Source: an uncultured Agathobaculum sp. (GTDB lineage Bacteria; Bacillota; Clostridia; Oscillospirales; Butyricicoccaceae). Taken from it: a DNA stretch of 44,415 nt. How positions within the stretch are numbered: position 1 is the stretch's first letter; every line of letters starts with the position of its first letter. The notes beneath the pieces were generated by a model. The model was not told the origin of the DNA, did no database searches, and worked only from the letters and a program-made list of their open reading frames with translations. The DNA is taken from positions 1 through 44,415 of the forward strand of contig NZ_CALWUN010000010.1 of NCBI RefSeq assembly GCF_944384735.1. The letters are read 5' to 3'. This document shows positions 26,903 to 35,515 of this stretch, piece after piece. The position numbers were made by a program, and so were the translations under genes.

Positions 26903-29202
26903 GCCTGCCCTTTCTTGATACCCCACAGCACCTTTTCCGGCGTGATCGGCAGCTCGCGGTGCCAGACGCCGGTCGCGTGCCAGACCGCGTGCGCGATGGC
27001 GGGCGCCGGTGTGTTGATGACGATTTCCCCGATGGATTTTGCGCCGAACGGCCCGGTCGGCTCATAGCTCGACTCAAACTCGACACGCAGCCTGCCCATG
27101 TCGAGCCGCGTCGGGATTTTATATTGCATCAGCGAGTTTTCGACCAGCGCGCCCCTGTCGGTGTACTGGATGTTCTCAAACAACGCCATGCCGATACCCT
27201 GCACAATGCCGCCCTCGGTCTGCACGCGGGCGAGGTTGGGGTTGACCGGCGTGCCGCAGTCAACGACCGCAACGTAGTCCAGCACGTCGACCTGCCCGGT
27301 CTCGCGGTCGAGCTCAATCTCGACCATGCCGACCATGAACGGCGGCGGCGAGATCGGCGAGGTGTGCGATGCGGTCGCCTGCACGGCGGTGCCGCTGCCG
27401 CACATCGACTTGGTCGCGATATCAAAGAGCGAGACCTCGTCCGAGCCGTCGAGCCGGCGCACGGCCTTGCCGGCAAATTCGACCTCGGCCACGTCGCAAT
27501 CCAGCATGCCGGCCGCGACCGTGCAGATATTTTCTTTCAGCTGCTCGCACGCCTTCTCGACCGCCTTGCCGGTGACATAGGTCGTCGAGGACGCGTAAGA
27601 GCCGGAGTCGTAGGGCGAGGCGTCCGAGTCCGCGCCGAACACCGCGATATCGTCCACCGGGCAGTCCAGACACTCGGCGGCCATCTGGGCGAGGATGGTA
27701 TCGCAGCCCGTGCCCATGTCGGCCGCGCCGATCGTCAGGTTGTAAAAGCCCTCGTCGCTCAGCTTGATGGTCGCCGAGCCGACGTCGACGCCCGAGATGC
27801 CCGAGCCCTGCATCGCCATCGCAACGCCCGCTGTGCGCACCTTGCCGTTCCCCATGTCGCGCACCGGGTATTTCTCATCCCAGCCGAACAGTTCCTTGCA
27901 GCGCGCCATGCAGCGGTCGAGCGCGCAGGCGTTGGCCGGTTCGCTGTAATAGGCGGGCATGATCTGCCCCTCGCGCACCATGTTCTGTTCGCGGATGGCG
28001 ACCGGGTCAATCCCCAAGCGGTCGGCCAGCTCGGTCACTGCGCACTCGACCGCGAAGATGCCCTGCGTCGCGCCGTACCCGCGGTACGCACCCGACGACT
28101 GGTGGTTGGTGTACACCACGTCGTAGGCGAAGCGGTGCGCCTCGAGGTTGCCGGTGTACAGCGGGATGGACTTGTGGCCGGACAGGCCGACCGTCGTCGG
28201 TCCGTGCTCGCCGAACGCGCCGGTGTTGGACAGCGTGTATACGTCGATCGCGCGGATGGTGCCGTCGCGGCTTGCGCCGACGCGCACCGTGACCTCCATC
28301 TCGTGCCGCGGCGAGGCCGCGATCTGGCTTTCCTCGCGGGTATAGATCATTTTGGCGGCGCGGCCGGTCTTCCACGTCACAAACGCCGGATAGACCTCGG
28401 CCACCACCGTCTGCTTGGCGCCGAAGCCGCCGCCGATGCGCGGCTTTTCGACGTGGATCTTGCTTTTCGGGATGTCCAGCGCATTCGCGAGGATACGGCG
28501 CACATGGAACACGATCTGCGTCGACGAAACGACGTGCAGGCGGCCGTAGTGGTCGATCTCGGTGTAGGTGCGGAAGGTCTCCATCATCGCCTGATTGACC
28601 GCGGGCACACGGTAGGTGTGCTCGACGACTTCTTCGCAATCGGCGAGCACCGCGTCCACGTCGCCGTGGCCGCTCGTTTCGCTCGCGCACAGGTTGCGTT
28701 TGTTGTCCGCCCCGACCGGGCAGAGCGAGCGCCAGTTTTCCTCCGGGTGCACCAGAATCGGGTTGTCCTTGGCCGTGTGGAAATCCATCACCGGCTCAAG
28801 CACCTCGTACTGCACCTTGATGAGCTTTAACGCCTTGTCGACCGCCTTTTCGGTCTCGCCCGCGACGATCGCGACCGCGTCGCCGACAAAGCGCACGCGC
28901 CGGTCGAGGATGAGCCGGTCGTAGGGCGACGGCTCGGGAAAGGTCTGCCCGGCCATCGTGAAGCGCTTGTTCGGCACGTCCTTCCACGTGTACACCGCGA
29001 CAATGCCCGACACCTTGCACGCAATATCTGTATTGATGTCCTCAATCAGCGCATGGGCGTGGGGCGAGCGCAGCACCTTGACGACCAGACAGTCCTTCGG
29101 GGTCACGTCGTCGACGTAGGCGGGCTTGCCCAGCAGCAGCTGCATCGCGTCCTTTTTGCGGACGGGCTGGTTGACCACCCGGTAATTCCGCTCGACCATC
29201 AC
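26899..29202 (-). CDS. xdhA: Xanthine dehydrogenase-type molybdenum-binding subunit
   Basis: 767-residue catalytic subunit of a molybdenum hydroxylase. The N-terminal Ald_Xan_dh hammerhead domain (about 15-130: RKKDAMQLLLGKPAYVDD, LRSPHAHALI) is followed by the Mo-cofactor domain with GGGFGAKQ (about 245), GAYRGYGATQ (about 373), GAADMGTGCDTIL (about 490) and, near the C terminus, KSIGE, whose Glu is the catalytic base in the family. Hypoxanthine/xanthine is the best guess for substrate because xpt and a purine-type permease lie on the same element, but other N-heterocycles or aldehydes, or a selenium-dependent form, cannot be excluded. Overlaps the FeS subunit upstream and mocA downstream by 4 bp each. 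Confidence 0.92.
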   Translation of the reverse strand: MMVERNYRVVNQPVRKKDAMQLLLGKPAYVDDVTPKDCLVVKVLRSPHAHALIEDINTDIACKVSGIVAVYTWKDVPNKRFTMAGQTFPEPSPYDRLILDRRVRFVGDAVAIVAGETEKAVDKALKLIKVQYEVLEPVMDFHTAKDNPILVHPEENWRSLCPVGADNKRNLCASETSGHGDVDAVLADCEEVVEHTYRVPAVNQAMMETFRTYTEIDHYGRLHVVSSTQIVFHVRRILANALDIPKSKIHVEKPRIGGGFGAKQTVVAEVYPAFVTWKTGRAAKMIYTREESQIAASPRHEMEVTVRVGASRDGTIRAIDVYTLSNTGAFGEHGPTTVGLSGHKSIPLYTGNLEAHRFAYDVVYTNHQSSGAYRGYGATQGIFAVECAVTELADRLGIDPVAIREQNMVREGQIMPAYYSEPANACALDRCMARCKELFGWDEKYPVRDMGNGKVRTAGVAMAMQGSGISGVDVGSATIKLSDEGFYNLTIGAADMGTGCDTILAQMAAECLDCPVDDIAVFGADSDASPYDSGSYASSTTYVTGKAVEKACEQLKENICTVAAGMLDCDVAEVEFAGKAVRRLDGSDEVSLFDIATKSMCGSGTAVQATASHTSPISPPPFMVGMVEIELDRETGQVDVLDYVAVVDCGTPVNPNLARVQTEGGIVQGIGMALFENIQYTDRGALVENSLMQYKIPTRLDMGRLRVEFESSYEPTGPFGAKSIGEIVINTPAPAIAHAVWHATGVWHRELPITPEKVLWGIKKGQA

Positions 29203-29660
29203 GCCTCCCCCTTTCTGCTGTCCAGATAGGCGCGGATACCGCGCAGCTGTCCCTCATAGCCCGAGCAGCGGCACAGGTTGCCCGCGAGGTAGGCGCGGAT
29301 CTCGTCGTCGGTCGGGTCGGGGTTCTCGCGCAGCAGCGCCACCGTGTTCATCACAAAGCCGGGGTTGCAGAAGCCGCACTGCTCCGCGCCCTGATCGGCG
29401 ATAAAGCCGACAAAGTCGGCCGCCTCCTCCTGCAGGCCCTCGAGCGTCTGGATATGGTGCCCGGCCGCGCGGGCGGCCAGCATGCTGCACGACAGCACCG
29501 GCGTGCCGTCCATCAGCACGGTGCACAGGCCGCAGTTGGCGGTCTCACAGCCGCGCTTGACCGAATAGCAGCCGTGGTCACGCACAAAGTCAATGAGCAG
29601 CGTATCCGCGTCGACAGACGCCGACACCGGCTTGCCGTTGAGCGTCAGTTTGATCTCCAT
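29199..29660 (-). CDS. xdhC: Xanthine dehydrogenase-type [2Fe-2S] subunit
   Basis: 153-residue electron-transfer subunit with two [2Fe-2S] clusters. The N-terminal plant-ferredoxin-like domain has CETANCGLC with a later Cys (VLSC) at about residues 38-60, and the C-terminal helical domain has QCGFCNPG (about 96) and [10 protein letters not shown] (about 131). All eight cysteines are present. No twin-arginine signal, so the complex is cytosolic. Its ATG is 3 bp after the FAD subunit stop, and its TGA overlaps the ATG of the Mo subunit, so the three subunits are translated together. Confidence 0.95.
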   Translation of the reverse strand: MEIKLTLNGKPVSASVDADTLLIDFVRDHGCYSVKRGCETANCGLCTVLMDGTPVLSCSMLAARAAGHHIQTLEGLQEEAADFVGFIADQGAEQCGFCNPGFVMNTVALLRENPDPTDDEIRAYLAGNLCRCSGYEGQLRGIRAYLDSRKGEA

Positions 29661-29663
29661 GCC

Positions 29664-30467
29664 TTACCCCTCCTTTGCCAGTGCGAGCGCCGCGCGGCGC
29701 ACCAGCACCTTGCAGATTTCGCGGCGATAGTCCGCGCCCGCGCGCGTATTGCTGCCAAACACCGCGCGGGATGCGATATCCTCGGCAAAAGCGCGCGCGC
29801 TGTCCTCTGTGATGCCCTGCGCCAGAACGCCCTGCTCGTCCGCAAAGACGGCGGCGGGCATCGGCCGCGCGCCGACCACGCAGGTATAGCCCCCGTCCCG
29901 CGCGGCCAGCGCGACCGTGAGCACGGGGAAGTCGGTCGAAATATTGCGCTGCGACAGGTAGACGACGCGCTCCGCCGCCTTGGGCACGATGACACCGACG
30001 AGGATATCGCGCGTCGTGCGCGGCAGCGCGGCGAAGTCCGCAAGCGCCATTTCGCCCGCGTGGTGCAGCCGCACCCGCGCGCCGAGCGCCAAAAACAGCG
30101 TCAGCACGTCGGAAAAGCCGAACCGCCCCCACAGGCTGCCGCCCAGCGTCGCGCCGTTGCGGAACTGCACGCCGACGATGTGACGCACGGCCTCGGCCAT
30201 CGCGCCGTCCGTGAGCGCCGCCAACCCTTCGTGCGTTTCGAGCGCGCGCAGCGAAACCATCGCGCCAATGCGGTAGTCGGTCTCGGTCTCTTCGATCTGG
30301 TCCAGCCCCAAATCGCACAGGTCGATCGCCGTACCGACCGTCCGGCGCTGCATCTTGAGCCACAGCATGCCGCCCAGCACCACATTATTTTTCTTCTGGC
30401 ATAGCGTGTATGCCTCATCCAGACTCTGCGCCCGCACATATTGATTGATCGAAAGCACCTTTCCCAT
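29664..30467 (-). CDS. xdhB: Xanthine dehydrogenase-type FAD-binding subunit
   Basis: 267 residues of the FAD_binding_5/CO_deh_flav_C family, the FAD subunit that passes electrons to NAD+. It shows an N-terminal NNVVLGGMLWLKM block (the AGGTD-like FAD site, here more divergent), RIGAMVSLRALETH, and the RNGATLGGSLWGR motif (about 110-122; family RNxATxGGN), followed by the flavin C-terminal domain with TTRDILVGVIVP. The start at 30467 follows AAGGACGGAAGG; the longer frame extends across the promoter. First gene of the operon FAD-FeS-Mo-mocA. Confidence 0.9.
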   Translation of the reverse strand: MGKVLSINQYVRAQSLDEAYTLCQKKNNVVLGGMLWLKMQRRTVGTAIDLCDLGLDQIEETETDYRIGAMVSLRALETHEGLAALTDGAMAEAVRHIVGVQFRNGATLGGSLWGRFGFSDVLTLFLALGARVRLHHAGEMALADFAALPRTTRDILVGVIVPKAAERVVYLSQRNISTDFPVLTVALAARDGGYTCVVGARPMPAAVFADEQGVLAQGITEDSARAFAEDIASRAVFGSNTRAGADYRREICKVLVRRAALALAKEG

Positions 30468-30558
30468 CCTTCCGTCCTTGTTTTTCAATATCCGGCCGTG
30501 GCCTTGGGCCGCGCCTGCCCGTTTTGCCCGCGCCGATGTTTCCACCCTCTTTGCAGTC

Positions 30559-30586
30559 ATTATATCACAGAAAGCGGTTTTTCCAA
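30559..30586 (-). promoter_or_regulatory. Promoter of the molybdenum hydroxylase operon
   Basis: Minus strand TTGGAA (30581-30586), 16-bp spacer, TATAAT (30559-30564), about 90 bp before the first start. It is divergent from the marR promoter 50 bp away. Confidence 0.6.
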
Positions 30587-30635
30587 AGCGGTTTCCGCTA
30601 TTTTTCCACAGAATCCGTTTTTCCATTTCCTCCGC

Positions 30636-30683
30636 TTGACTTTAGTCCGAAACCGGACTATACTATAATCCGAATTCGGACTA
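30636..30683 (+). promoter_or_regulatory. marR-MATE promoter with two identical-type operators
   Basis: TTGACT (30636-30641), 17-bp spacer, TATACT (30659-30664). Two 18-bp dyads share one plan: TAGTCCGaaacCGGACTA (30643-30660) fills the spacer, and TAATCCGaattCGGACTA (30666-30683) covers the start of transcription. This is a textbook layout for autorepression by a dimeric MarR protein, whose gene starts 15 bp downstream. Confidence 0.88.
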
Positions 30684-30698
30684 TGGAGGGAAGTGTTT

Positions 30699-31139
30699 AT
30701 GGAACTGCGCGCCAAAATGGAGCAGCTCAACACCTGCGTCTGCAAAATGACCGAGCTGTACCGCACCTGGGCCAAGCGGCACGGCATGAGCTACAACACC
30801 ATGATGACGCTTTACGCATTGGGGCAGTCGCGCAAATGCACGCAAAAGCAGATCGCGGACGAATGGCTCATCCCAAAACAGACGGTCAACACGATCATCA
30901 AGGAACTGGAGCGGCTGGGCTATATCCGTTTTGAGCCACTGCCCGGCAGCAAGCAGAAGGTCGTCTGCCTGACGGAACCCGGCCGTGCCTATGCTGACAG
31001 CTGCCTGCACGAGCTGTACAAGATGGAATCGCGCGCACTGCGCTCGCTTGGACAGCCGCTGACCGATATTTTTATCGAGTGCAACCTTGCCTTTGCGGAA
31101 CGGTTGGAGGAGGAGGTGCGCGGCCATGCCGGAGAATAA
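30699..31139 (+). CDS. MarR-family transcriptional regulator
   Basis: 146-residue winged-helix regulator. The DNA-binding core is at about residues 45-95: CTQKQIADEWLIPKQTVNTIIKELERLGYI (split here by role: helix 2 CTQKQIADEW, recognition helix KQTVNTIIKELER), then a wing with PLPGSKQKVVCLTEPG. The N- and C-terminal helices form the dimer interface. The ATG at 30699 has GGAGGG 8 bp upstream; a GTG two codons earlier is less likely. The MATE exporter gene overlaps its end by 14 bp, so it is the probable target, together with itself through the twin operators upstream. The inducing ligand is unknown. Confidence 0.92.
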   Translation: MELRAKMEQLNTCVCKMTELYRTWAKRHGMSYNTMMTLYALGQSRKCTQKQIADEWLIPKQTVNTIIKELERLGYIRFEPLPGSKQKVVCLTEPGRAYADSCLHELYKMESRALRSLGQPLTDIFIECNLAFAERLEEEVRGHAGE

Positions 31140-32472
31140 CGCGCTGGCGCGGCAGTTTACCCTGCTGTCCCTGATGCGCTTTGCGCTGCCTAATATCATT
31201 ATGATGGTTTTCCTCTCCATGTATACCATCGTAGACGGAATGTTTATCTCACGCTATGCCGGCACGCTCGCGCTGAGTGCGGTCAACATGACCTATCCGC
31301 TCAACTGTTTGGAGCTGGCGCTGGGTATCATGCTCGCTTCGGGCGGCAGCGCGGTGATCGCACGGCAATTGGGGGAGGGCAGTCAGGACAGGGCGCGGCG
31401 CAATTTTTCCTTTCTGGTCGCTGTGTCGGTCGCGGTCAGTCTGGTTTTTTTGCTGTCGGCCCTCTTCTTTCTCGACCCTATTATTGCTGCACTCGGCACC
31501 AGCGAGGCTCAGTTTGACCTGTGCCGCACCTATGCACAGCTGCTGATGCTTTTTTCGCCAGCATTGTTCCTGCAAACCGCATTCCAAACGCTGTTTATCA
31601 CAGCGGGACGGCCCGGACTTGGCCTTGCGGCGACCGTGGGCGGCGGCCTGACCAACATCGTGCTCGACTATGTATTCATCGCGCGCCTGCACTGGGGCAT
31701 CGCGGGTGCGGCAGTCGCCACCGGATTGGGCTATCTTGTGCCCGCCGTAGTTGGGCTGGTCTTTTTCACCCTGAACCGGCGCGGTACACTGTTTTTCGTG
31801 CGCCCGCACGCAGACTGGCGCATGCTGCTGTTCGCTTGCGCCAACGGCTCATCTGAAATGGTCACCAACGTCGCAAACGCCATCACGACCTACCTGTTCA
31901 ACCTGATTTTCCTGCGCTACTGGGGCGAGGATGGCGTGGCATCCATCACGATTGTGCTGTATTTCCAGTTTGTGTTTACCGCGGTGTTTTTCGGCTTTTC
32001 CATGGGGATCGCCCCCGTGTTCAGTTATAAGTATGGCGCACAGGACGCGCCGCAGCTGCGGCAGCTGTTCCGCTACTGCATTGTCTTTGTCATCCTGTGC
32101 TCGGTATTCTGCACCGGACTTTCGCTCGCGATCATCCGGCCATGCCTTGCGCTGTTCACCGATATCGGCAGCCATGTGTTTGCCATTACGATCGAGGGCT
32201 TCCCGATCTACGCCATATCTTTCCTGTTCATGGGTATAAGCATTTTCGCCTCCTCGCTGTTTACCGCCTTTTCCGATGGGCGCGTGTCCGCAATCATCTC
32301 CTTCGCCCGCACGCTGGTGTTTCTGGTCGGTATGCTGCTGCTCCTGCCCCTGCTGATAGGGGAAACCGGCGTTTGGCTGGCCGTGCCCGCGGCTGAGATA
32401 CTTGGCATTGCAGTTTCCATCTATTATCTTGTCCGGCTGCGCGGCGTATACCGTTATGGCGCGCTAAACTGA
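31126..32472 (+). CDS. MATE-family multidrug/metabolite exporter
   Basis: 448-residue inner-membrane antiporter of the MATE family, with about 12 helices in two bundles. The family marks are visible: the N-terminal ALPNIIMMVFLSMYTIVDGMFISRYAG (read as LPNIIMM then YTIVDGMFISRY, about 20-45), GGSAVIARQLGEG (about 80), GLTNIVLDYVFI in the sixth helix (about 180), and the second-half VTNVANAITTYLFN and FGFSMGIAPVFSY. It exports drugs or metabolites using Na+ or H+. AGGAGGT lies 9 bp before the ATG, inside marR, which it overlaps by 14 bp. An IS200-type element follows directly, so the natural terminator is displaced. Confidence 0.93.
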   Translation: MPENNALARQFTLLSLMRFALPNIIMMVFLSMYTIVDGMFISRYAGTLALSAVNMTYPLNCLELALGIMLASGGSAVIARQLGEGSQDRARRNFSFLVAVSVAVSLVFLLSALFFLDPIIAALGTSEAQFDLCRTYAQLLMLFSPALFLQTAFQTLFITAGRPGLGLAATVGGGLTNIVLDYVFIARLHWGIAGAAVATGLGYLVPAVVGLVFFTLNRRGTLFFVRPHADWRMLLFACANGSSEMVTNVANAITTYLFNLIFLRYWGEDGVASITIVLYFQFVFTAVFFGFSMGIAPVFSYKYGAQDAPQLRQLFRYCIVFVILCSVFCTGLSLAIIRPCLALFTDIGSHVFAITIEGFPIYAISFLFMGISIFASSLFTAFSDGRVSAIISFARTLVFLVGMLLLLPLLIGETGVWLAVPAAEILGIAVSIYYLVRLRGVYRYGALN

Positions 32473-32587
32473 CAGCAATGAACACATCCACCAGCGAAGC
32501 TGGTGGATGTCACTATGCGGGCATAGCCCTTTGTTCCTCGCAGACGCGTGCAACGCGTAATACGGTCTGCCAGCTGCGTAAAGACTG

Positions 32588-33049
32588 TTACTTGCCGCCC
32601 GTAAACGGGCCGCTAGATGGGATTCTCAGTTGCTCTCCCATCTCGTCCTCTTTTAGCTGATTCCTCACATACTCGGCAATTCGGCTCTCGTTTTTCCCTA
32701 CTGTATCTACATAATACCCTCTGCACCAAAATTCTCGGTTCCGGTACTTGTATTTCAACTCGCCGAATTGCTCATACAGCATTGTGCTGCTCTTCCCTTT
32801 CAGATACCCCATAAAGTGCGACACTGACATTTTCGGCGGTATCTCGACAAACAGGTGGATATGGTTCGGGCACGCTTCCGCTTCTATAATTTTTACCCCT
32901 TTCCACTCACATAACTGTCGCAGGATTCTCCCTATCGCCGCTTTCTTTTCCTGATAAAATACCTTCCTACGGTACTTTGGGGCAAACACAATATGATATT
33001 TGCAATTCCATCGCGTGTGCGATAAACTATTGATGTCATTCAGTCCCAT
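32588..33049 (-). CDS. tnpA: IS200-type transposase TnpA (Y1 HUH)
   Basis: 153-residue single-strand DNA transposase. The HUH metal motif appears as PNHIHLFVEIPP (about residues 62-73), and the catalytic tyrosine lies in WCRGYYVDTVGKN (about 108-120). HTRWNCKYHIVFAPKYRRKVF at the start (given as WNCKYHIVFAPKYRR) is the family beta strand 1. Length and order are normal, with no frameshift, so it may be active. Its ribosome binding site (GGGAGG) is part of a 13-bp hairpin stem. Confidence 0.95.
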   Translation of the reverse strand: MGLNDINSLSHTRWNCKYHIVFAPKYRRKVFYQEKKAAIGRILRQLCEWKGVKIIEAEACPNHIHLFVEIPPKMSVSHFMGYLKGKSSTMLYEQFGELKYKYRNREFWCRGYYVDTVGKNESRIAEYVRNQLKEDEMGEQLRIPSSGPFTGGK

Positions 33050-33058
33050 CTGAATGTC

Positions 33059-33115
33059 CTCCCTTTGCTATCGTTGTGCAGTTGACAGACCGCACTCTCA
33101 TTATAGCAAAGGGAG
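33059..33115 (-). promoter_or_regulatory. tnpA leader hairpin hiding the ribosome binding site
   Basis: CTCCCTTTGCTAT and ATAGCAAAGGGAG (33059-33071 and 33103-33115) form a 13-bp stem with a 31-nt loop. On the minus-strand RNA the 3' arm contains GGGAG of the tnpA Shine-Dalgarno. A TATAAT lies in the 5' arm and loop, so transcripts from outside would fold and be silent, while any native transcript starting inside would not. Translational silencing of this kind is known for IS200. Confidence 0.75.
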
Positions 33116-33185
33116 TTTTTTTATCATGTTCATCGCCATAGGCTTTTTTGAACCACTCGCCTAGCGAGTGGTTTTCTCTATACAA

Positions 33186-33216
33186 AAAGCTCCCCTGCGT
33201 CATGCAGGGGAGCTTT
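33186..33216 (-). terminator. Terminator of the xpt-permease transcript
   Basis: Perfect 13-bp stem AAAGCTCCCCTGC/GCAGGGGAGCTTT with a 5-nt loop, followed on the minus strand by TTTTT-like bases. It lies 11 bp past the permease stop. Confidence 0.85.
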
Positions 33217-33226
33217 CATTATACTT

Positions 33227-34660
33227 TCAGTTTTCCACTGTCTTGTCCTTGGGCAGCAGGATATTCAGGATGATCGCGACGAAGGCCGCGGGCACGATGC
33301 CCGAGCCGCCGAACACCAGCTGCACCGCCTGCGGCAGGCCGGCCAGCACCGCGCTGTTCGCGCCGAGGCCGTAGCCCAGGCCGAGCGCCACCGACACGAT
33401 GGTCATGCTGCGCGCGGTCAGCGGCTCGCGGGTGATCAACTGGATGCCGCTCATGACGATCGACGAGAACATGATGACCGCTGCGCCGCCGAGCACGCTC
33501 TGCGGCATGATCGACACGACCGCCGCCAGCTTGGGGAACAGGCCGCACAGGATGAGGAACACCGCGCCGCACGCAAGTGCAAAGCGGTTGACAACCTTGG
33601 TCATCGTGACAAGGCCGACGTTCTGACTGAACGAGGTGTTGGGCAGCACGCCGAACACCGCCGCAAACGACGAACCGAGGCCGTCGCACACGATACCGCC
33701 GGACAGCTCCTTATCGGTCGCCTCACGACCCATGCCGCCCTCCATTACGCCCGAAATATCGCCCACGGTCTCGACCGCGGTGACGATGAACATGATCAGA
33801 ACAGGTGCGATGGCGCGCATGTCAAACACCGGCTTGACCGGCAGGATCTCCGGGATGGCAAACCAACTGGCCGCGGCGACCTTGTCCCAGTTGATCACCC
33901 ACGCCTTGGTGTACTCGACGCCCTCGGCGGTAACGCCCGTCGGCGACAGGAACAGCGGCAGCACCGCGCACAGGATGTAACCGAAGATGATGCCCAGCAG
34001 GATGCAGGAATAGCTGAATACGCCCTTGGTGCAGTGCTTGAAAATCAGGATGACGACCAGCACCGCCAGCGCGATCAGCAGGTTTTCGACCGAGCCGTAA
34101 TCCTGCGCGCCCGAACCGCCGCCGAACGAGGCCACGCCCACGCTGATGAGCGACAGGCCGATCGACAGCACGACCGTACCGGTCACGACCGCCGGGAAAA
34201 ACCGGCGCAGCGGCTTGAGGAAAAAGCCCAGTACGCCTTCAAACAGGCCGCCGATGATCGACGCGCCCATGATCGCCCCATAGGCGAGGATGCCGCCGCC
34301 CATGACATTGGCCACGCTCTGGAACACGCCAATGAAGCCCGAGCTTGTGCCCATGATGATCGGCACCTTGCCGCCGACCGGGCCGATGGCGAACAACTGC
34401 ACCAGCGTCACAATGCCCGCGATCAGCATCGCGTTTTGCAGCAGCGATACCTGAATGGCGGCGAACTGCTCCGCGTCGCTCATCGCGGCGCACGCGCTCG
34501 TGATGATCAGGATGGGCGTCAGGTTGCCCACGAACATCGCCAGCACATGCTGCAGGCCGAGCGGGATGGCCTGCGCGAGCGGCAGCTTGGCGTGGAAGTC
34601 ATACGGCCCGAAAAATGCCTTTTCTTTGGCCGCACCGGCAGATTGGTTTTCTTTCTTCAT
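33227..34660 (-). CDS. NCS2-family nucleobase (xanthine/uracil) permease
   Basis: 477-residue inner-membrane symporter of the NCS2 family with 13-14 helices. Family marks: LPLAQAIPLGLQHVLAMFVGNLTP near the N terminus (as LGLQHVLAMFVGNL), IGPVGGKVPIIMGTSSGF (about 110), FFPAVVTGTVVLSIGLSL (about 165), and SFSQNVGLVTMTKVVNR (about 345; the QN-G-T substrate loop). It follows xpt by 58 bp on the same strand, the arrangement of the xpt-pbuX operon of Bacillus, which favours xanthine as substrate over uracil; this is an inference from context. GGGGAGGATACA precedes the ATG. Confidence 0.9.
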   Translation of the reverse strand: MKKENQSAGAAKEKAFFGPYDFHAKLPLAQAIPLGLQHVLAMFVGNLTPILIITSACAAMSDAEQFAAIQVSLLQNAMLIAGIVTLVQLFAIGPVGGKVPIIMGTSSGFIGVFQSVANVMGGGILAYGAIMGASIIGGLFEGVLGFFLKPLRRFFPAVVTGTVVLSIGLSLISVGVASFGGGSGAQDYGSVENLLIALAVLVVILIFKHCTKGVFSYSCILLGIIFGYILCAVLPLFLSPTGVTAEGVEYTKAWVINWDKVAAASWFAIPEILPVKPVFDMRAIAPVLIMFIVTAVETVGDISGVMEGGMGREATDKELSGGIVCDGLGSSFAAVFGVLPNTSFSQNVGLVTMTKVVNRFALACGAVFLILCGLFPKLAAVVSIMPQSVLGGAAVIMFSSIVMSGIQLITREPLTARSMTIVSVALGLGYGLGANSAVLAGLPQAVQLVFGGSGIVPAAFVAIILNILLPKDKTVEN

Positions 34661-34718
34661 TGTATCCTCCCCTGTATCTTGTGTTGCGCACAAAAACGGG
34701 AATGGGGCCGTGCGGCCC

Positions 34719-35297
34719 TCATTCCCGGAAACGCACCGTCTGGGTCTCCTCGTCCATACCGTCGACGATCGCCAGCGACTCGACCCGCAGCCCCTGCTCG
34801 CGCAGCAGCTTGCCGCCGCACTGGAAGCCCTTTTCGATCACAATGCCGATGCCCGCGACCGTGGCGTGCGCCGCCTGCGCGATCTGGCACAGACCCATGG
34901 CCGCGCAGCCGTTGGCGAGGAAATCGTCGATGATGAGCACATGCTCGCCCGGCTGCAAAAACCGGCTGGCCACAATGACCTCATACCGGCGCTTATGGGT
35001 GAACGATTCGACCGGCGCGGACAGCATCGTGCCGTCGAGGTTGATCGACTGCGCCTTTTTGGCAAACACGACCGGCACGCCGAAGTATTGCGCCGCGATC
35101 GCCGCAATGCCGATGCCTGAAGCCTCGATCGTCAGGATCTTGTCCACCTGCACATCGGCAAAGCGCCGCTTGAACTCCTTGCCGATCGCGTTGAACAGCC
35201 CAATATCCATCTGGTGGTTGAGGAAATTGTCCACCTTGAGCACATTGCCCGCCTTGATCACGCCGTCCTTCCGGATCCTCTCTTTCAATAATTCCAT
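34719..35297 (-). CDS. xpt: Xanthine phosphoribosyltransferase
   Basis: Salvages xanthine with PRPP to XMP. The 192 residues match Bacillus Xpt (194) from the start: MELLKERI, then [13 protein letters not shown] (about 20-32), [11 protein letters not shown] (about 53), and the PRPP loop [18 protein letters not shown] (about 120-137), followed by [11 protein letters not shown]. The start at 35297 is chosen by homology and because AAGGAAG is 9-10 bp upstream; an ATG three codons earlier is possible. First gene of the xpt-permease operon and the last one before the right end of the element. No purine riboswitch can be read upstream, unlike the Bacillus operon. Confidence 0.95.
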   Translation of the reverse strand: MELLKERIRKDGVIKAGNVLKVDNFLNHQMDIGLFNAIGKEFKRRFADVQVDKILTIEASGIGIAAIAAQYFGVPVVFAKKAQSINLDGTMLSAPVESFTHKRRYEVIVASRFLQPGEHVLIIDDFLANGCAAMGLCQIAQAAHATVAGIGIVIEKGFQCGGKLLREQGLRVESLAIVDGMDEETQTVRFRE

Positions 35298-35515
35298 GCT
35301 TCCCATTCTTCCTTATCCGTTTCATCCGCAAACTATCTGTTAAAAGGATAACATTTTTCGCACGCGGTGTATACCCTTTTTTCACGGCTTTTTTACATTT
35401 TCACCCCAGCGTCCCGTGTCCTCCGACCTGCGCGCCGCATCGGAACGCCGCGGCGGCAGACGGCCAACCACGGACGGGCGCATGCCGCGCACGCCGGCAG
35501 CACGGCCTTGTCCGC
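35298..35515. other. Gene-free right end of the element
   Basis: About 218 bp between xpt and the right arm. It should hold the xpt promoter. A dyad TGTTAaaaggaTAACA (35338-35353) lies 41 bp before the xpt start and could be an operator. A GGTATACACC stretch (minus strand, about 35370) resembles a -10. The part next to the arm (35400-35515) is GC-rich with no gene or hairpin that I can support. Confidence 0.45.

Larger units (their letters stand above)
32484..33173 (-). mobile_element. IS200/IS605-family insertion sequence (tnpA only)
   Basis: Bounded by subterminal hairpins: 12-bp stem ACATCCACCAGC/GCTGGTGGATGT with GAA loop (32484-32510) at the transposase 3' side and 10-bp stem AACCACTCGC/GCGAGTGGTT with CTA loop (33151-33173) at the 5' side. 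The true ends lie a few bases beyond each hairpin. It carries only tnpA, the IS200 type, with no inverted terminal repeats, as expected for single-strand transposition. Inserted between the MATE gene and the permease terminator. Confidence 0.88.

Noticed and set aside
35298-35400. Purine riboswitch before xpt
   Set aside because: The conserved core elements of the purine aptamer (the two loop motifs and the GTTTCTACC-type junction) cannot be found in either strand.
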